From Planctomicrobium piriforme (GTDB taxonomy: Bacteria; Planctomycetota; Planctomycetia; Planctomycetales; Planctomycetaceae), in NCBI GenBank assembly GCA_945860955.1, contig CAMATH010000018.1:1-64000 (forward strand): a stretch of DNA of 64,000 nt, given 5' to 3'. A program made the translations under genes and the position numbers. This document shows, in pieces, positions 26,562 through 34,893 of this stretch (position 1 is the first letter of the stretch; each line of letters opens with the position of its first letter). The notes below the pieces were generated by a model. That model saw nothing but the letters and a program-made list of their open reading frames with translations, did no database searches and was not told the DNA's origin.

Positions 26562-28031
26562 ATGCCTGATCACCACGCGGATTTCTGGAACCCACGACCG
26601 ATTTTGGGGTGTCCCGCGACGAATAGGCCGGGTGCCGTTTGTCGTGTCGCCGTCGTTCTGATGGCGCTGACTGCGGGTGTTGCATCGGCCGATGACCCAG
26701 TGCTGGTTCCTGCGACGAACGACGGACCGACGGTGGCGTCGAAACGGACGGAACGGGCGCTGAGAGAACTATTCGCGGCGGGGTACACACCCGGACCGAA
26801 ACAACTGGCGGCTGTGCAGAAGCTGCTGGCTCCGCTCAGGCAGGAATTGCGTGACGACCCCCGGCTCGATTATTTGCTGGGTGTCGTCGAACTGCGGCAA
26901 GGGCAGCTGAAGCCCGCGGCGGCTCAGTTTGAGTCGTACATTCGCCGATCGGATGAGACCGACTGGTCGGCGTGGCAGGCGATGATCTGGGCGTTGTTCG
27001 CCGACAAGCAGTACGACGCGGGCCTCAACCGACTGATTGAGTACGGTCAACTGGTGGCGGGGATGTCGCAGGAAGATGAGGCGACCGACGCCCAGCGTGA
27101 TGCCGCTCAGTGGATGGGAGAGATGATCGAAGGGCTGGAGCAAACGGTCGAGGCCTCGCAAAAGAAGTCGCGAGCCCTGATTGAAGAACAGTCGGGTCGA
27201 TTGCGGGAACTGTTGAACGACGAGTTGTATGAGGCGTTCGAAGCGGGTCGGGAAAACGTGCGTGAACGGGTGTTGGCTCTGGACTGGAAGGTCGACACCG
27301 CGCAAGGGGGAAAGGCGCGGAAGGACGAGGAGGCGAAGCGAAAGCGTTCGCGGCGGGTCACCGAGCAGTTCGAAAACGCCGAGGAGGAGCGGAAGGAGAA
27401 AGAACGGTCCGCCGACGAATGGAAGAAGTGGCTGGAGAAGAACCTGACCGATGTGGACAAGCAACTGGGGCGATTGGAGAAGGACTATCGCTATCTCGAA
27501 CAACGGTCGAAGTCATTGATGCAGTCGATTCTCACTCTGGAGCAGGAGGCCGCCATCATCTCTCAGTGGCCAGTTCTCCCGGGACGCGATCTCTATCAGC
27601 AGCAGCAGCAGCAACAACAGGGCATGGGCTATTTCCAGAACGACGCCCAGAAATCGTCGGCGTTGACACAATTGCAGACGCGCAGCTACGTGAATCAGAT
27701 CGAGTACAACATGTCGCTGGCGCGGCTTTCCGATACGTCTCGGCAGGGGAGTGAAATGCAGCGGTCCCGCGCCCAGATCGTGCAGCGGTATGAAAAGGCG
27801 ACCGGCGATCTTTCGCGGCAGAAGGGGGAAATCGATCAATGGGAATCGCGTTTGAACGCGCAGCAGCGAAAGCTGGCGACCAAACCGCCGGCCGCGAAAA
27901 AGCCCGCGGGGAAGCCAGTTCCCCGTTCGTTCAAAACCCTGTGCGCGGTCGACTTCGAAGTGGAACAGCAGCGCGTCTACGCGCAATTCGGCCTGAAACC
28001 GCCGCTAAAGCAAAGGGCACCTGGCATGTAG
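26562..28031 (+). CDS. Exported TPR/coiled-coil protein
   Basis: ATG 26562 has GAGGAG six bases upstream and gives 489 residues. An N-terminal hydrophobic segment (VAVVLMALTAGVASA) after about 30 polar residues looks like a signal peptide. Residues of about 65-165 (LDYLLGVVELRQGQLKPAAAQF) have a TPR-like pattern. From about 170 to 460 the protein is a nearly continuous coiled coil (KSRALIEEQSGRLRELLNDE, RRVTEQFENAEEERKEKE), broken by an eight-glutamine run. I do not recognise a catalytic domain. A structural role in the envelope, together with the VWA protein upstream, is an inference from context. Confidence 0.72.
   Translation: MPDHHADFWNPRPILGCPATNRPGAVCRVAVVLMALTAGVASADDPVLVPATNDGPTVASKRTERALRELFAAGYTPGPKQLAAVQKLLAPLRQELRDDPRLDYLLGVVELRQGQLKPAAAQFESYIRRSDETDWSAWQAMIWALFADKQYDAGLNRLIEYGQLVAGMSQEDEATDAQRDAAQWMGEMIEGLEQTVEASQKKSRALIEEQSGRLRELLNDELYEAFEAGRENVRERVLALDWKVDTAQGGKARKDEEAKRKRSRRVTEQFENAEEERKEKERSADEWKKWLEKNLTDVDKQLGRLEKDYRYLEQRSKSLMQSILTLEQEAAIISQWPVLPGRDLYQQQQQQQQGMGYFQNDAQKSSALTQLQTRSYVNQIEYNMSLARLSDTSRQGSEMQRSRAQIVQRYEKATGDLSRQKGEIDQWESRLNAQQRKLATKPPAAKKPAGKPVPRSFKTLCAVDFEVEQQRVYAQFGLKPPLKQRAPGM
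27597..27620 (+). repeat. Glutamine-coding CAG/CAA run
   Basis: Eight consecutive Gln codons (five CAG, two CAA, one CAG) lie inside the coiled-coil gene. It is a short simple repeat that could vary in length between strains. Confidence 0.85.
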
Positions 28032-28071
28032 ATTGGCGCTGGCCTCCGCGTAATCTCCGGCGCGGTGCGTC

Positions 28072-29022
28072 TCAATTGCATTCTGCCACCAGCGGGCCGG
28101 CGAGTTCATTCAAAAAGAACAACCGCCCCGGGAGCGTTGGCATGTAGGTCGACGGAATCCAGGTTGAGGGACCGTGACGCAGCGTCATCCACAGACTCAA
28201 CCCCTGCCACATCATGCCGCGCGCCAATGTCCCGTCGGCCCCTCCGATGATTCGGTCAGCGGTGAGAAACAGCCCGGGGCCAATCGTGTTGGCGAACGCC
28301 GGCACCAGCGTCGTGCGGCTCTTGAAGCTGGTGATCGCATTCTGCTCAATGGTCAGAGGGTGCAGCTTCGCCCCGAGTCGGTGAGTCTGCGACTTCCACT
28401 CCTTTTCCGACGCGAATTCGGCAGCGAAATGCGGTTCCCAAAACGCGATGTGGCACACCCGACCGATACCGAAGATGACGATCAGCTTCGCCCCGACAGC
28501 ACGCAACTCACCCATTCTGTCGGCATACGTAGGGAGCAGTTTTTTGGTCGCGAAGAAGCGTTGTTTGGTCGGGATGGTCAGTTTGCCCAATGGGCCGTAG
28601 AACGCCTGCTGCATCGCGTACTGGAATGAACCGGTATTCGATGAGGGGAGCGTTTCCCCGTTCGCGTCACTCCATTCATCCATATTGAAGCCGGTGCAGT
28701 GATCGCACGGAACGCCCCATTCGCTGAGAAAATAGACCGCCCAGCGGTACATTCCCATCGGGCCAACCGGCAGGATGAGGGAGAGCTTTTCGCCAGCGTC
28801 GCGAGCCTGCTTGATCCGCAACGCGATCTCGTGCCCCAGCATCATGTCGAAGTCGGTCACCGTGGCGCACGGAATGGGGGCGAATCCCTTGTTCCACCAC
28901 TTTTGCCGACGTGTGATCGACGTCGGGTCCGGATCGACACAGGCATCGATTTTCGCCAGATCCCAGCCAGCGGGGAAAAAGCCTTCCATCAACGATCCAG
29001 ACAGGGTACTCAAGAGATCCAT
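28072..29022 (-). CDS. NagB-like glucosamine-6-phosphate deaminase homologue with altered active site
   Basis: This 316-residue NagB/SIS-like sugar phosphate isomerase fold protein retains FNMDEW with Asp115, the counterpart of the proton-transfer Asp72 in E. coli NagB, and the motif [13 protein letters not shown] with His191 and Glu196. In E. coli the same motif is GxGxDGHIAFNEP. Here the catalytic-triad Asp is Val189 and the following Gly is Cys190. A phosphate-loop-like segment ([16 protein letters not shown]) is present, as is the [14 protein letters not shown] segment late in the protein. Deaminase activity is therefore doubtful; a related sugar isomerase or lactonase-like function is possible. 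It is divergent from the GGQ-protein gene, 215 bases away. Cytoplasmic. Confidence 0.82.
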   Translation of the reverse strand: MDLLSTLSGSLMEGFFPAGWDLAKIDACVDPDPTSITRRQKWWNKGFAPIPCATVTDFDMMLGHEIALRIKQARDAGEKLSLILPVGPMGMYRWAVYFLSEWGVPCDHCTGFNMDEWSDANGETLPSSNTGSFQYAMQQAFYGPLGKLTIPTKQRFFATKKLLPTYADRMGELRAVGAKLIVIFGIGRVCHIAFWEPHFAAEFASEKEWKSQTHRLGAKLHPLTIEQNAITSFKSRTTLVPAFANTIGPGLFLTADRIIGGADGTLARGMMWQGLSLWMTLRHGPSTWIPSTYMPTLPGRLFFLNELAGPLVAECN

Positions 29023-29237
29023 CAGCGGCTCCGGCGGAATTGCGACTCGGGATTGCGGGCGAACAGGTGAATCTACACAAATTCCGGCGCGGCTTCACTG
29101 GAACCAGAAGGAATCTGTGGAAGGAGAGAGCCAAGGATTGACCGGATTGTATTACGATAGCCCCCCGTGCCGACGAACGGATCACCGCGACACCGCATAG
29201 AATCGAACCACTGCCCGCGCCGTTACCGACCTCCACC

Positions 29238-29747
29238 ATGCATCCCGCGACACTGCCAATCGAAACGCTGACGGCCGACTGCCAGCTCCGGTTCACCCGG
29301 CGCTCCGGTCCGGGGGGCCAGAACCGGAACAAAGTCGAAACCGCGGTGGTGGTGACGCACGTCCCCAGCGGGATCACCGCGGAAGCCAACGAACGCAGAA
29401 GTCAGCACGAGAATCGCGCGGTCGCGTTGTTCCGATTGCGGGTGAGTCTGGCGATCGCATTGCGCACGGCGGTCAATTCTCTCGGAGCCGACCGAGTCTG
29501 CAGCGCGTTGTGGCAGTCGCGCTGCCGGGGGGGCAGAATTCAAGTCAATCCCACCCACGACGACTTCCCGGCGTTATTGGCGGAATCGCTGGATACGATT
29601 TGGGGTGCGGATTTCGATCTTCGCGTCGCCGCCGAGACGCTCGGTTGCACCTCCAGCCAGCTTGTGAAGTTTTTGCAACTGGAACCGCGCGCATTGGCGG
29701 CGGTGAATGCCGAAAGAGCGACGCGTGGACTGCGCAAGTTGATGTGA
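29238..29747 (+). CDS. Stand-alone GGQ-domain release-factor-like protein
   Basis: This 169-residue protein contains only the peptidyl-tRNA hydrolysis domain of class I release factors. The motif RRSGPGGQNRNKVETAVVV has the catalytic Gly26-Gly27-Gln28, and VPSGI and RSQHENRAVALFRL follow as in RF domain 3. The stop-codon-recognition domains are absent. It is similar in size to ArfB/YaeJ, but the end lacks a long Lys/Arg tail; instead it has a helical C-terminal extension (about 95-169, AAETLGCTSSQLVKFLQLEP) that looks like a small DNA/RNA-binding helix-turn-helix. It may act in rescue of stalled ribosomes, by analogy only. ATG 29238 is used. Confidence 0.85.
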   Translation: MHPATLPIETLTADCQLRFTRRSGPGGQNRNKVETAVVVTHVPSGITAEANERRSQHENRAVALFRLRVSLAIALRTAVNSLGADRVCSALWQSRCRGGRIQVNPTHDDFPALLAESLDTIWGADFDLRVAAETLGCTSSQLVKFLQLEPRALAAVNAERATRGLRKLM

Positions 29748-29760
29748 CGATTTGTGCAGT

Positions 29761-29804
29761 CAAAAAAAGAAACGCTCCGACCAGGGGCGTGGCCGGAGCG
29801 TTTC
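29761..29804 (-). terminator. Rho-independent terminator of nrdJ
   Basis: Read on the minus strand, GAAACGCTCCG pairs with CGGAGCGTTTC (29794-29804 with 29769-29779) in an 11-bp stem with a 14-base loop, followed by TCTTTTTTTG. It lies 140 bases after the nrdJ stop and 14 bases after the GGQ-gene stop, so the hairpin might also serve the plus strand, though no T-run exists in that direction. Confidence 0.75.
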
Positions 29805-29943
29805 AGGCGCGGGCTTGAGAGCATCCGTGCAGGATCCATTCCCTCAGCCCGCAAAACGGGGTCGATTCCGTTGTCGTCGTGACCTGTTCGACCCTCGGCG
29901 TCGCCTTGCAGCGACGGCTTGACGTAATTCCATCAGTAAGGCA

Positions 29944-32900
29944 TCACGAGCAACCCATGCTGTTGCCGCAGTTGTGACACAAGTAGCAGTTCCCATTCCG
30001 CACCGTGATCGCCCCGCAGTTGTCGCAGGCGGGAGCGTCGGCTTGGAACTTGGCGAACTGCAGGCTGCGAACCTGCGGTCCGTCGCCCGATTCCGGTAAC
30101 CCATCCGAACGGCTCTGTCCGGCGGCCGACGGACCGCTCAGAATCTTCATCCCCGGCGTGTCTACGGCTGCAGTCGCCGATCCTTCCGTGCCGCTTCCGT
30201 GAGCCGAACCACTGCGGTTGGGGGCGTTTTGATCGCGGAAACCGGGAATGAACTCCATGCCGGCCCAACGGAAGATGTAGTCGGGAACACTCTTCGCATT
30301 CGGAATATCGGGGTTCCCGGTCCAGCCCGACGGTTCAAACCGCATGTGGCTGAACTTGTTGACCAGAGCGTCCAGCGGAACGCCGTATTGCAGCGCGAGC
30401 GATGTCAGCGTGCCAACGGTATCCATCAGCCCGCCAATCGTACTCCCTTCTTTCGCCATGGTGATGAACAACTCACCCGGCTTGCCATCCTCGAACAATC
30501 CAACCGTGGCGTACCCTTCGTGACCACCGACCGAAAACTTGTGAGTCAGCGAACGACGGGTCGCCGGCAGGTGCCGACGGAACGGAGCGGGACTCGGCGG
30601 AGCGATCACCACCGGTGTGGCGGTCGGAGCAGGTGCCGCAACCGGCGCGGGAGCCACTGCGACAGCGTTCGCCGCGGCGGCGTCCAACTGCTTCTTGCGG
30701 TCCCCTTCCTTCGAGGTCGCCAGCGGCTGGCTTCCCTTCGAGTTGTCGCGGTAGATCGCCAGTGCCTTCAGCCCCAGCTTCCACCCTTCAATGTACGCCG
30801 CTTCGATATCTTCGACGGTCGACTCTTCGGGCATGTTGACCGTCTTCGAGATCGCTCCCGACAAGAACGGCTGAGCCGCCGCCATCATCCCGACATGCGC
30901 CCGCCAGTGGATCGACCGGTTGCCGTTCCGCGCTTTGAAGGCACAGTCAAACACCGGGAGATGGGCTGGCTTGAGACCGGGAGCTCCTTCGATCGTGTCC
31001 TGCTTGTCGATGTAGGCGATGATCGCGTCGATCTCCGACTGCGAGTACCCCAGCGTTTTCAACGCGTGCGGCACCGTGCGGTTGACGATCTTCATCATCC
31101 CGCCGCCGGCGAGCTGCTTATACTTCACCAAGGCGATGTCGGGTTCAATCCCGGTGGTGTCGCAATCCATCATGAATGCGATCGTGCCAGTCGGGGCCAG
31201 CACCGTTGCCTGGGCGTTGCGGTAACCGTTCTGTCGACCCGAAACCACACATTCATCCCAAACCTCGGCTGCGGCGTCTCGCAGATATTGCGGACAGGCC
31301 GGGTGGATCTGCTTGGTGGCGTCGCGGTGCATTTCCATGACCCGCAACATCGGCTCGCGATTCTCGGCGTAGCCGGCGAACGGACCGACATTCCCCGCGA
31401 TCTCACTCGATGTCAGATATCCCTGGCCGTTGAGCAACGCCGTCAGGGCTCCGCACATCCCGCGACCCGCGTCGCTGTCGTAGGGAATTCCCATCGTCAT
31501 CAACAGGCTTCCCAGGTTCGCGTACCCCAGTCCCAGCGGCCGGTACCGGTGGCTGTTCTCGGCGATCGATGGCGTCGGGTAGCTGGCGTGGTCGACCAGA
31601 ATCTCCTGAGCGGTCAGGAAGATCGCGGCGGCCCGACGGAACCGGGCGACGTCAAACGTTCCCGTTTCGGTCATGAACTTCTTGAGGTTCAAGCTCGACA
31701 GGTTGCACGCCGTGTCGTCGAGGAACATGTACTCGCTGCACGGATTGCTGGCGTTGATCGGCCCGCTGTTCGAACAGGTGTGCCAGCGGTTGATCGTCGT
31801 GTCGTACTGCACGCCGGGGTCGCCGCAGAACCAGGTTCCCTCGGCCATCTTTCGCATCAGGTCGCGGGCGTTGTATTCCGGCCCCGCTTTCTTCGGATCG
31901 GTGACCCAATGCGTCTTCCACATGCCGTCGTTGGCGACCGCGCTCATGAACTCGTCACTGATGCGGACCGAAAGGTTCGCGTTCTGGAACATGATCGAGC
32001 TGTACGCTTCGCCGTTGAAGTTGGCTTCGTACTCGCCCGAGGCGATCAGAGTGCGGGCTTTCCGCTCTTCCTTCGCCTTGCATTGAATGAAGTCGAGGAT
32101 ATCCGGGTGCCAGTCTTTCAGACTCTGCATCTTCGCGGCCCGGCGGGTCTTGCCCCCCGACTTCACAACGGCGGCGATCTGGTCGTAGACTCGCATGAAC
32201 GACAACGGCCCCGATGGAGTGCCACCGCCGGACAGTTTCTCTTTCGCGCTGCGAATCGTCGACAGGTCGGTCCCCGTCCCGGAACCGAACTTGAACAGCA
32301 TCGCCTCGCTGGTCGCGAGACGCATGATGTCTTCCATGTTGTCTTCAACCGACTGGATGAAGCACGCCGACGCCTGCGGATACTCGTACGATGTATCCGG
32401 ACGCTGAATCGAGCGGGTCTCGACATCCCAGCGGTAATTCCCCCGGCTGCCGCGAACGCCGTACTGCTGGTACAGCCCCACGTTGAACCAGACCGGTGAA
32501 TTGAAACAGCCGTGCTGGTGCAGGCAGAGCCACGCGAGTTCGCGGTAGAAGTTCTCGCCATCTTCCGGCGAAGCGAAGTAGTGGTCTTCCAGGCCCCAGT
32601 CGGCGATGGTGCGGGCGACGCGGTGGATCACATGCCGGACGCTCTGTTCGCGTTCCGCCGTTCCCGCTTCGCCGTAGAAGTATTTGCTGACCACAACGTT
32701 CGTGGCGAGCGGACTCCACGACGTGGGAATTTCGCAATTTTTCTGTTCGAACAGCACTTTGCCGTTCTCGTCCTTGATCTGCGCCGACCGCAAGTCCCAC
32801 TGGACTGTTTCGAACGGATCGACCCCGTCGGGACAGAAATAAACCGGAACCCGCATGGCCTTCGCTCCATTGAGAGAGTGCCCGTTCAGCGAACCACCGC

Positions 32901-32961
32901 CGGACGCGCCCCCGCTGTGGGGACCGCGGTCGAGAGAAGCGTTTCCGTGCTTTGTACGCAT
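29944..32961 (-). CDS. nrdJ: Vitamin B12-dependent (class II) ribonucleotide reductase
   Basis: This 1005-residue enzyme reduces ribonucleotides to deoxyribonucleotides with adenosylcobalamin as radical generator, in the cytoplasm and with or without oxygen. The active-site set is visible: Cys200 (QASACFIQSV) and Cys419 (DDTACNLSSLNL) as the redox pair, and Asn406-Pro-Cys408-Ser-Glu410 with the thiyl-radical Cys408. The substrate loops FKFGSGTGTDLSTIRS and TGTIAFMMDCDTTGIEP fit class II enzymes. A Pro/Ala linker near 740-780 leads to a C-terminal region ending in a four-Cys zinc ribbon (CDNCG...CYLCHNCG), typical of long NrdJ. ATG 32961 has AGGA upstream. No metal-dependent class I or III reductase lies nearby. 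Confidence 0.97.
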   Translation of the reverse strand: MRTKHGNASLDRGPHSGGASGGGSLNGHSLNGAKAMRVPVYFCPDGVDPFETVQWDLRSAQIKDENGKVLFEQKNCEIPTSWSPLATNVVVSKYFYGEAGTAEREQSVRHVIHRVARTIADWGLEDHYFASPEDGENFYRELAWLCLHQHGCFNSPVWFNVGLYQQYGVRGSRGNYRWDVETRSIQRPDTSYEYPQASACFIQSVEDNMEDIMRLATSEAMLFKFGSGTGTDLSTIRSAKEKLSGGGTPSGPLSFMRVYDQIAAVVKSGGKTRRAAKMQSLKDWHPDILDFIQCKAKEERKARTLIASGEYEANFNGEAYSSIMFQNANLSVRISDEFMSAVANDGMWKTHWVTDPKKAGPEYNARDLMRKMAEGTWFCGDPGVQYDTTINRWHTCSNSGPINASNPCSEYMFLDDTACNLSSLNLKKFMTETGTFDVARFRRAAAIFLTAQEILVDHASYPTPSIAENSHRYRPLGLGYANLGSLLMTMGIPYDSDAGRGMCGALTALLNGQGYLTSSEIAGNVGPFAGYAENREPMLRVMEMHRDATKQIHPACPQYLRDAAAEVWDECVVSGRQNGYRNAQATVLAPTGTIAFMMDCDTTGIEPDIALVKYKQLAGGGMMKIVNRTVPHALKTLGYSQSEIDAIIAYIDKQDTIEGAPGLKPAHLPVFDCAFKARNGNRSIHWRAHVGMMAAAQPFLSGAISKTVNMPEESTVEDIEAAYIEGWKLGLKALAIYRDNSKGSQPLATSKEGDRKKQLDAAAANAVAVAPAPVAAPAPTATPVVIAPPSPAPFRRHLPATRRSLTHKFSVGGHEGYATVGLFEDGKPGELFITMAKEGSTIGGLMDTVGTLTSLALQYGVPLDALVNKFSHMRFEPSGWTGNPDIPNAKSVPDYIFRWAGMEFIPGFRDQNAPNRSGSAHGSGTEGSATAAVDTPGMKILSGPSAAGQSRSDGLPESGDGPQVRSLQFAKFQADAPACDNCGAITVRNGNCYLCHNCGNSMGCS

Positions 32962-33598
32962 CGTGCGTTCCTAGGAGAGTTCCTGATGTGGATGACGCCC
33001 CGGCAGATGGCCCTTGATTATCGGCCAATCCCCGCCACAAGCTGTACGCAAGAGCACCGGAGTTCGTCAAGAGAAAACAACGACAGACCCACAACCTATG
33101 GTGGTTTGACCAATTCTGGCCACCAGAAGTTGTGTTTGGCTCAAGATCCGCATCATAAACTCGCCCAACAGATTGTCAAGCAATTGTCCGTTTCGACCGT
33201 GCGAGAAATGGACAACAATCCGCCCTAACTGAAATCCCTGAAAAGGGTTTATCGATTTTCAAAAAATGAAGAACTCGTGAGATTTTTTTTCCAATTTTCC
33301 ACACGATTCCCACAGGTTATTCACAGGTTGGGATTCATCCTGTTTCACAACATGCCTGTGGTTCACATTCCGCTTGGACGGCGTGCGTAGTGCGAAGTTG
33401 GCGGCGGATACCCGTTGTCGCCGCTTCCCGCCGAGTGATGAAGCCGTCCAAAGTGTTGATGTCGCTGATGGTATCCGCACCCTTCGCCCCGTCGATCGCC
33501 CCGTCGAGCCATCTGTTCAGAAAAGTCGATTCGTTGTAGGATTGAGGTTCGGCACGACCGCACGATTACATCGACTCCAGCGTTTTCCGCGAACTTCC
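32962..33598. promoter_or_regulatory. Divergent nrdJ/aminotransferase intergenic region with DnaA-box-like array
   Basis: This 637-base region is the longest AT-enriched stretch in the window. It holds TTTTCCACA (33295-33303) and TTATTCACA (33317-33325), both exact fits to the E. coli consensus TTWTNCACA, plus TGTTTCACA (33341-33349) with one mismatch. All three are on the plus strand, spaced 22 and 24 bases. An A/T-rich tract (33251-33300) precedes them. Another inverted repeat, TGGTGG-15-CCACCA, lies at 33099-33125. DnaA control of ribonucleotide reductase genes is known in E. coli. I looked for the B12 box of a cobalamin riboswitch before nrdJ and did not find it. Confidence 0.45.
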
Positions 33599-34837
33599 AT
33601 GCGCAGCGAATCCGAGACACCCCAGTCCGACAACCCATTTTCCATTCCGGTGGCGAGCCGAATGCGGCGTTTGCCTCCGTACTTGTTCGGCAAGATTAAC
33701 AAGCTCAAATACGAAAAGCGGGTGGCAGGTGTCGATGTCATCGATCTGGGGATGGGGAATCCGACCGATCCCCCCGACCCGATCGTATCCGAGAAACTGG
33801 CCGACGCGCTGCAGGATCCGCGGAATCACCGCTATTCCGTTTCGACGGGGATCACAAACCTGCGAAAGGAAGTCGCCGCCCGATACTGGAAGCGGTACGG
33901 CGTCCGGCTCGATCCGAATACGGAGGTGATCGCGACGATCGGGTCGAAAGAGGGATTCAGCCACATGTGTCTGGCGCTGATGGGGCCGGGGGACACGGCG
34001 ATCGTTCCCTCTCCCTATTTTCCGATTCACGTCTACGCGGTCGTGCTGGCATCGGGGAATGTGATCACGCTGGATGTCCGTGACCCGCAAAAGTTTCTGG
34101 ACCGGATCGCGTACACGTGCGAGCATCTGTATCCCAAGCCCAAGGTCGTGATCGCGAATTTCCCGCACAATCCTTCGTCGACCGTCATTGAACAGGACTT
34201 TTTCGTCGATCTGGTGCGACTGGCGAAGAAATATGAATTCCTGGTGTTGTCGGACTTTGCCTATGCCGACATCTGCTACGACGGGTACAAGGCTCCCAGT
34301 TTCCTGGCGACACCGGGGGCGCTCGATGTGGGGGTGGAATTCACCACGATGAGCAAGAGCTACAGCATGGCTGGCTGGCGAATTGGCTTTTGCTGTGGAA
34401 ACTCCGAGATGGTTCGCGCGTTGGGAACGATCAAGGGGTATTACGACTACGGAATTTTCCAGGCGATTCAGATCGCGGCGATCATCGCGATGCGGCATTG
34501 CGACTCGGCGATTGAAGGACTGGCCGCCGAGTACCAGGAGCGACGGGACGTATTGTGTGACGGACTGGAACGCCTGGGCTGGGAAATCGACCGTCCCAAA
34601 GCGGGGATGTTTGTGTGGGCGAAGATCCCCGCCCCATGGAATGAAATGGGGTCGATCGACCTGGCGATGAAGCTGCTGGACGAAGCGGGAGTCGCGGTCA
34701 GCCCGGGCCGCGGGTTTGGCGACGACGGCGAAGGGTATTTGCGTCTCGCACTGGTCGAAAATCAGCAGCGATTGCGCCAGGCGGTTCGCGAGATCGGTCG
34801 CTGCCTGAAACGCGATCCCCAAGCTCCGCAGGAATAG
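33599..34837 (+). CDS. PLP-dependent class I/II aminotransferase (AlaC-like)
   Basis: ATG 33599 gives 412 residues, the normal length for the family; the frame runs open to 33374 only through the AT-rich intergenic region. Fold type I features are seen: substrate-site [56 protein letters not shown] with the conserved Asn, [12 protein letters not shown] with the PLP-ring Asp and Tyr, and [15 protein letters not shown] with the Schiff-base Lys. The closest recall is alanine-forming transaminase AlaC, with LL-diaminopimelate aminotransferase the main alternative. It converges with the decarboxylase gene. Confidence 0.92.
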   Translation: MRSESETPQSDNPFSIPVASRMRRLPPYLFGKINKLKYEKRVAGVDVIDLGMGNPTDPPDPIVSEKLADALQDPRNHRYSVSTGITNLRKEVAARYWKRYGVRLDPNTEVIATIGSKEGFSHMCLALMGPGDTAIVPSPYFPIHVYAVVLASGNVITLDVRDPQKFLDRIAYTCEHLYPKPKVVIANFPHNPSSTVIEQDFFVDLVRLAKKYEFLVLSDFAYADICYDGYKAPSFLATPGALDVGVEFTTMSKSYSMAGWRIGFCCGNSEMVRALGTIKGYYDYGIFQAIQIAAIIAMRHCDSAIEGLAAEYQERRDVLCDGLERLGWEIDRPKAGMFVWAKIPAPWNEMGSIDLAMKLLDEAGVAVSPGRGFGDDGEGYLRLALVENQQRLRQAVREIGRCLKRDPQAPQE

Positions 34838-34851
34838 GAGCTTGGCGTCGT

Positions 34852-34880
34852 GAAGCCGGCGTCAAACGCGCGCCGGCTTC
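34852..34880. terminator. Convergent-gene hairpin
   Basis: GAAGCCGGCG (34852-34861) and CGCCGGCTTC (34871-34880) form a perfect 10-bp stem with a 9-base loop, midway in the 56-base gap between the aminotransferase and decarboxylase stops. It is probably a bidirectional terminator, although neither side has a T-run. Confidence 0.5.
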
Positions 34881-34893
34881 GCCGCGCTCAAGA

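Noticed and set aside
30199-32499. Long plus-strand ORF of 766 codons
   Set aside because: It is fully antisense to nrdJ, is Arg/His/Val-rich and has no domain. nrdJ is certain.
32962-33300. Cobalamin riboswitch before the B12-dependent nrdJ
   Set aside because: I looked for the B12 box and a matching stem series on the minus strand and saw neither. A covariance-model search would be decisive.
33250-33350. Chromosomal replication origin
   Set aside because: DnaA-box-like sites and AT-rich DNA are present, but no dnaA, dnaN, gyrB or parAB lies nearby and the array is short. I keep only the regulatory interpretation.
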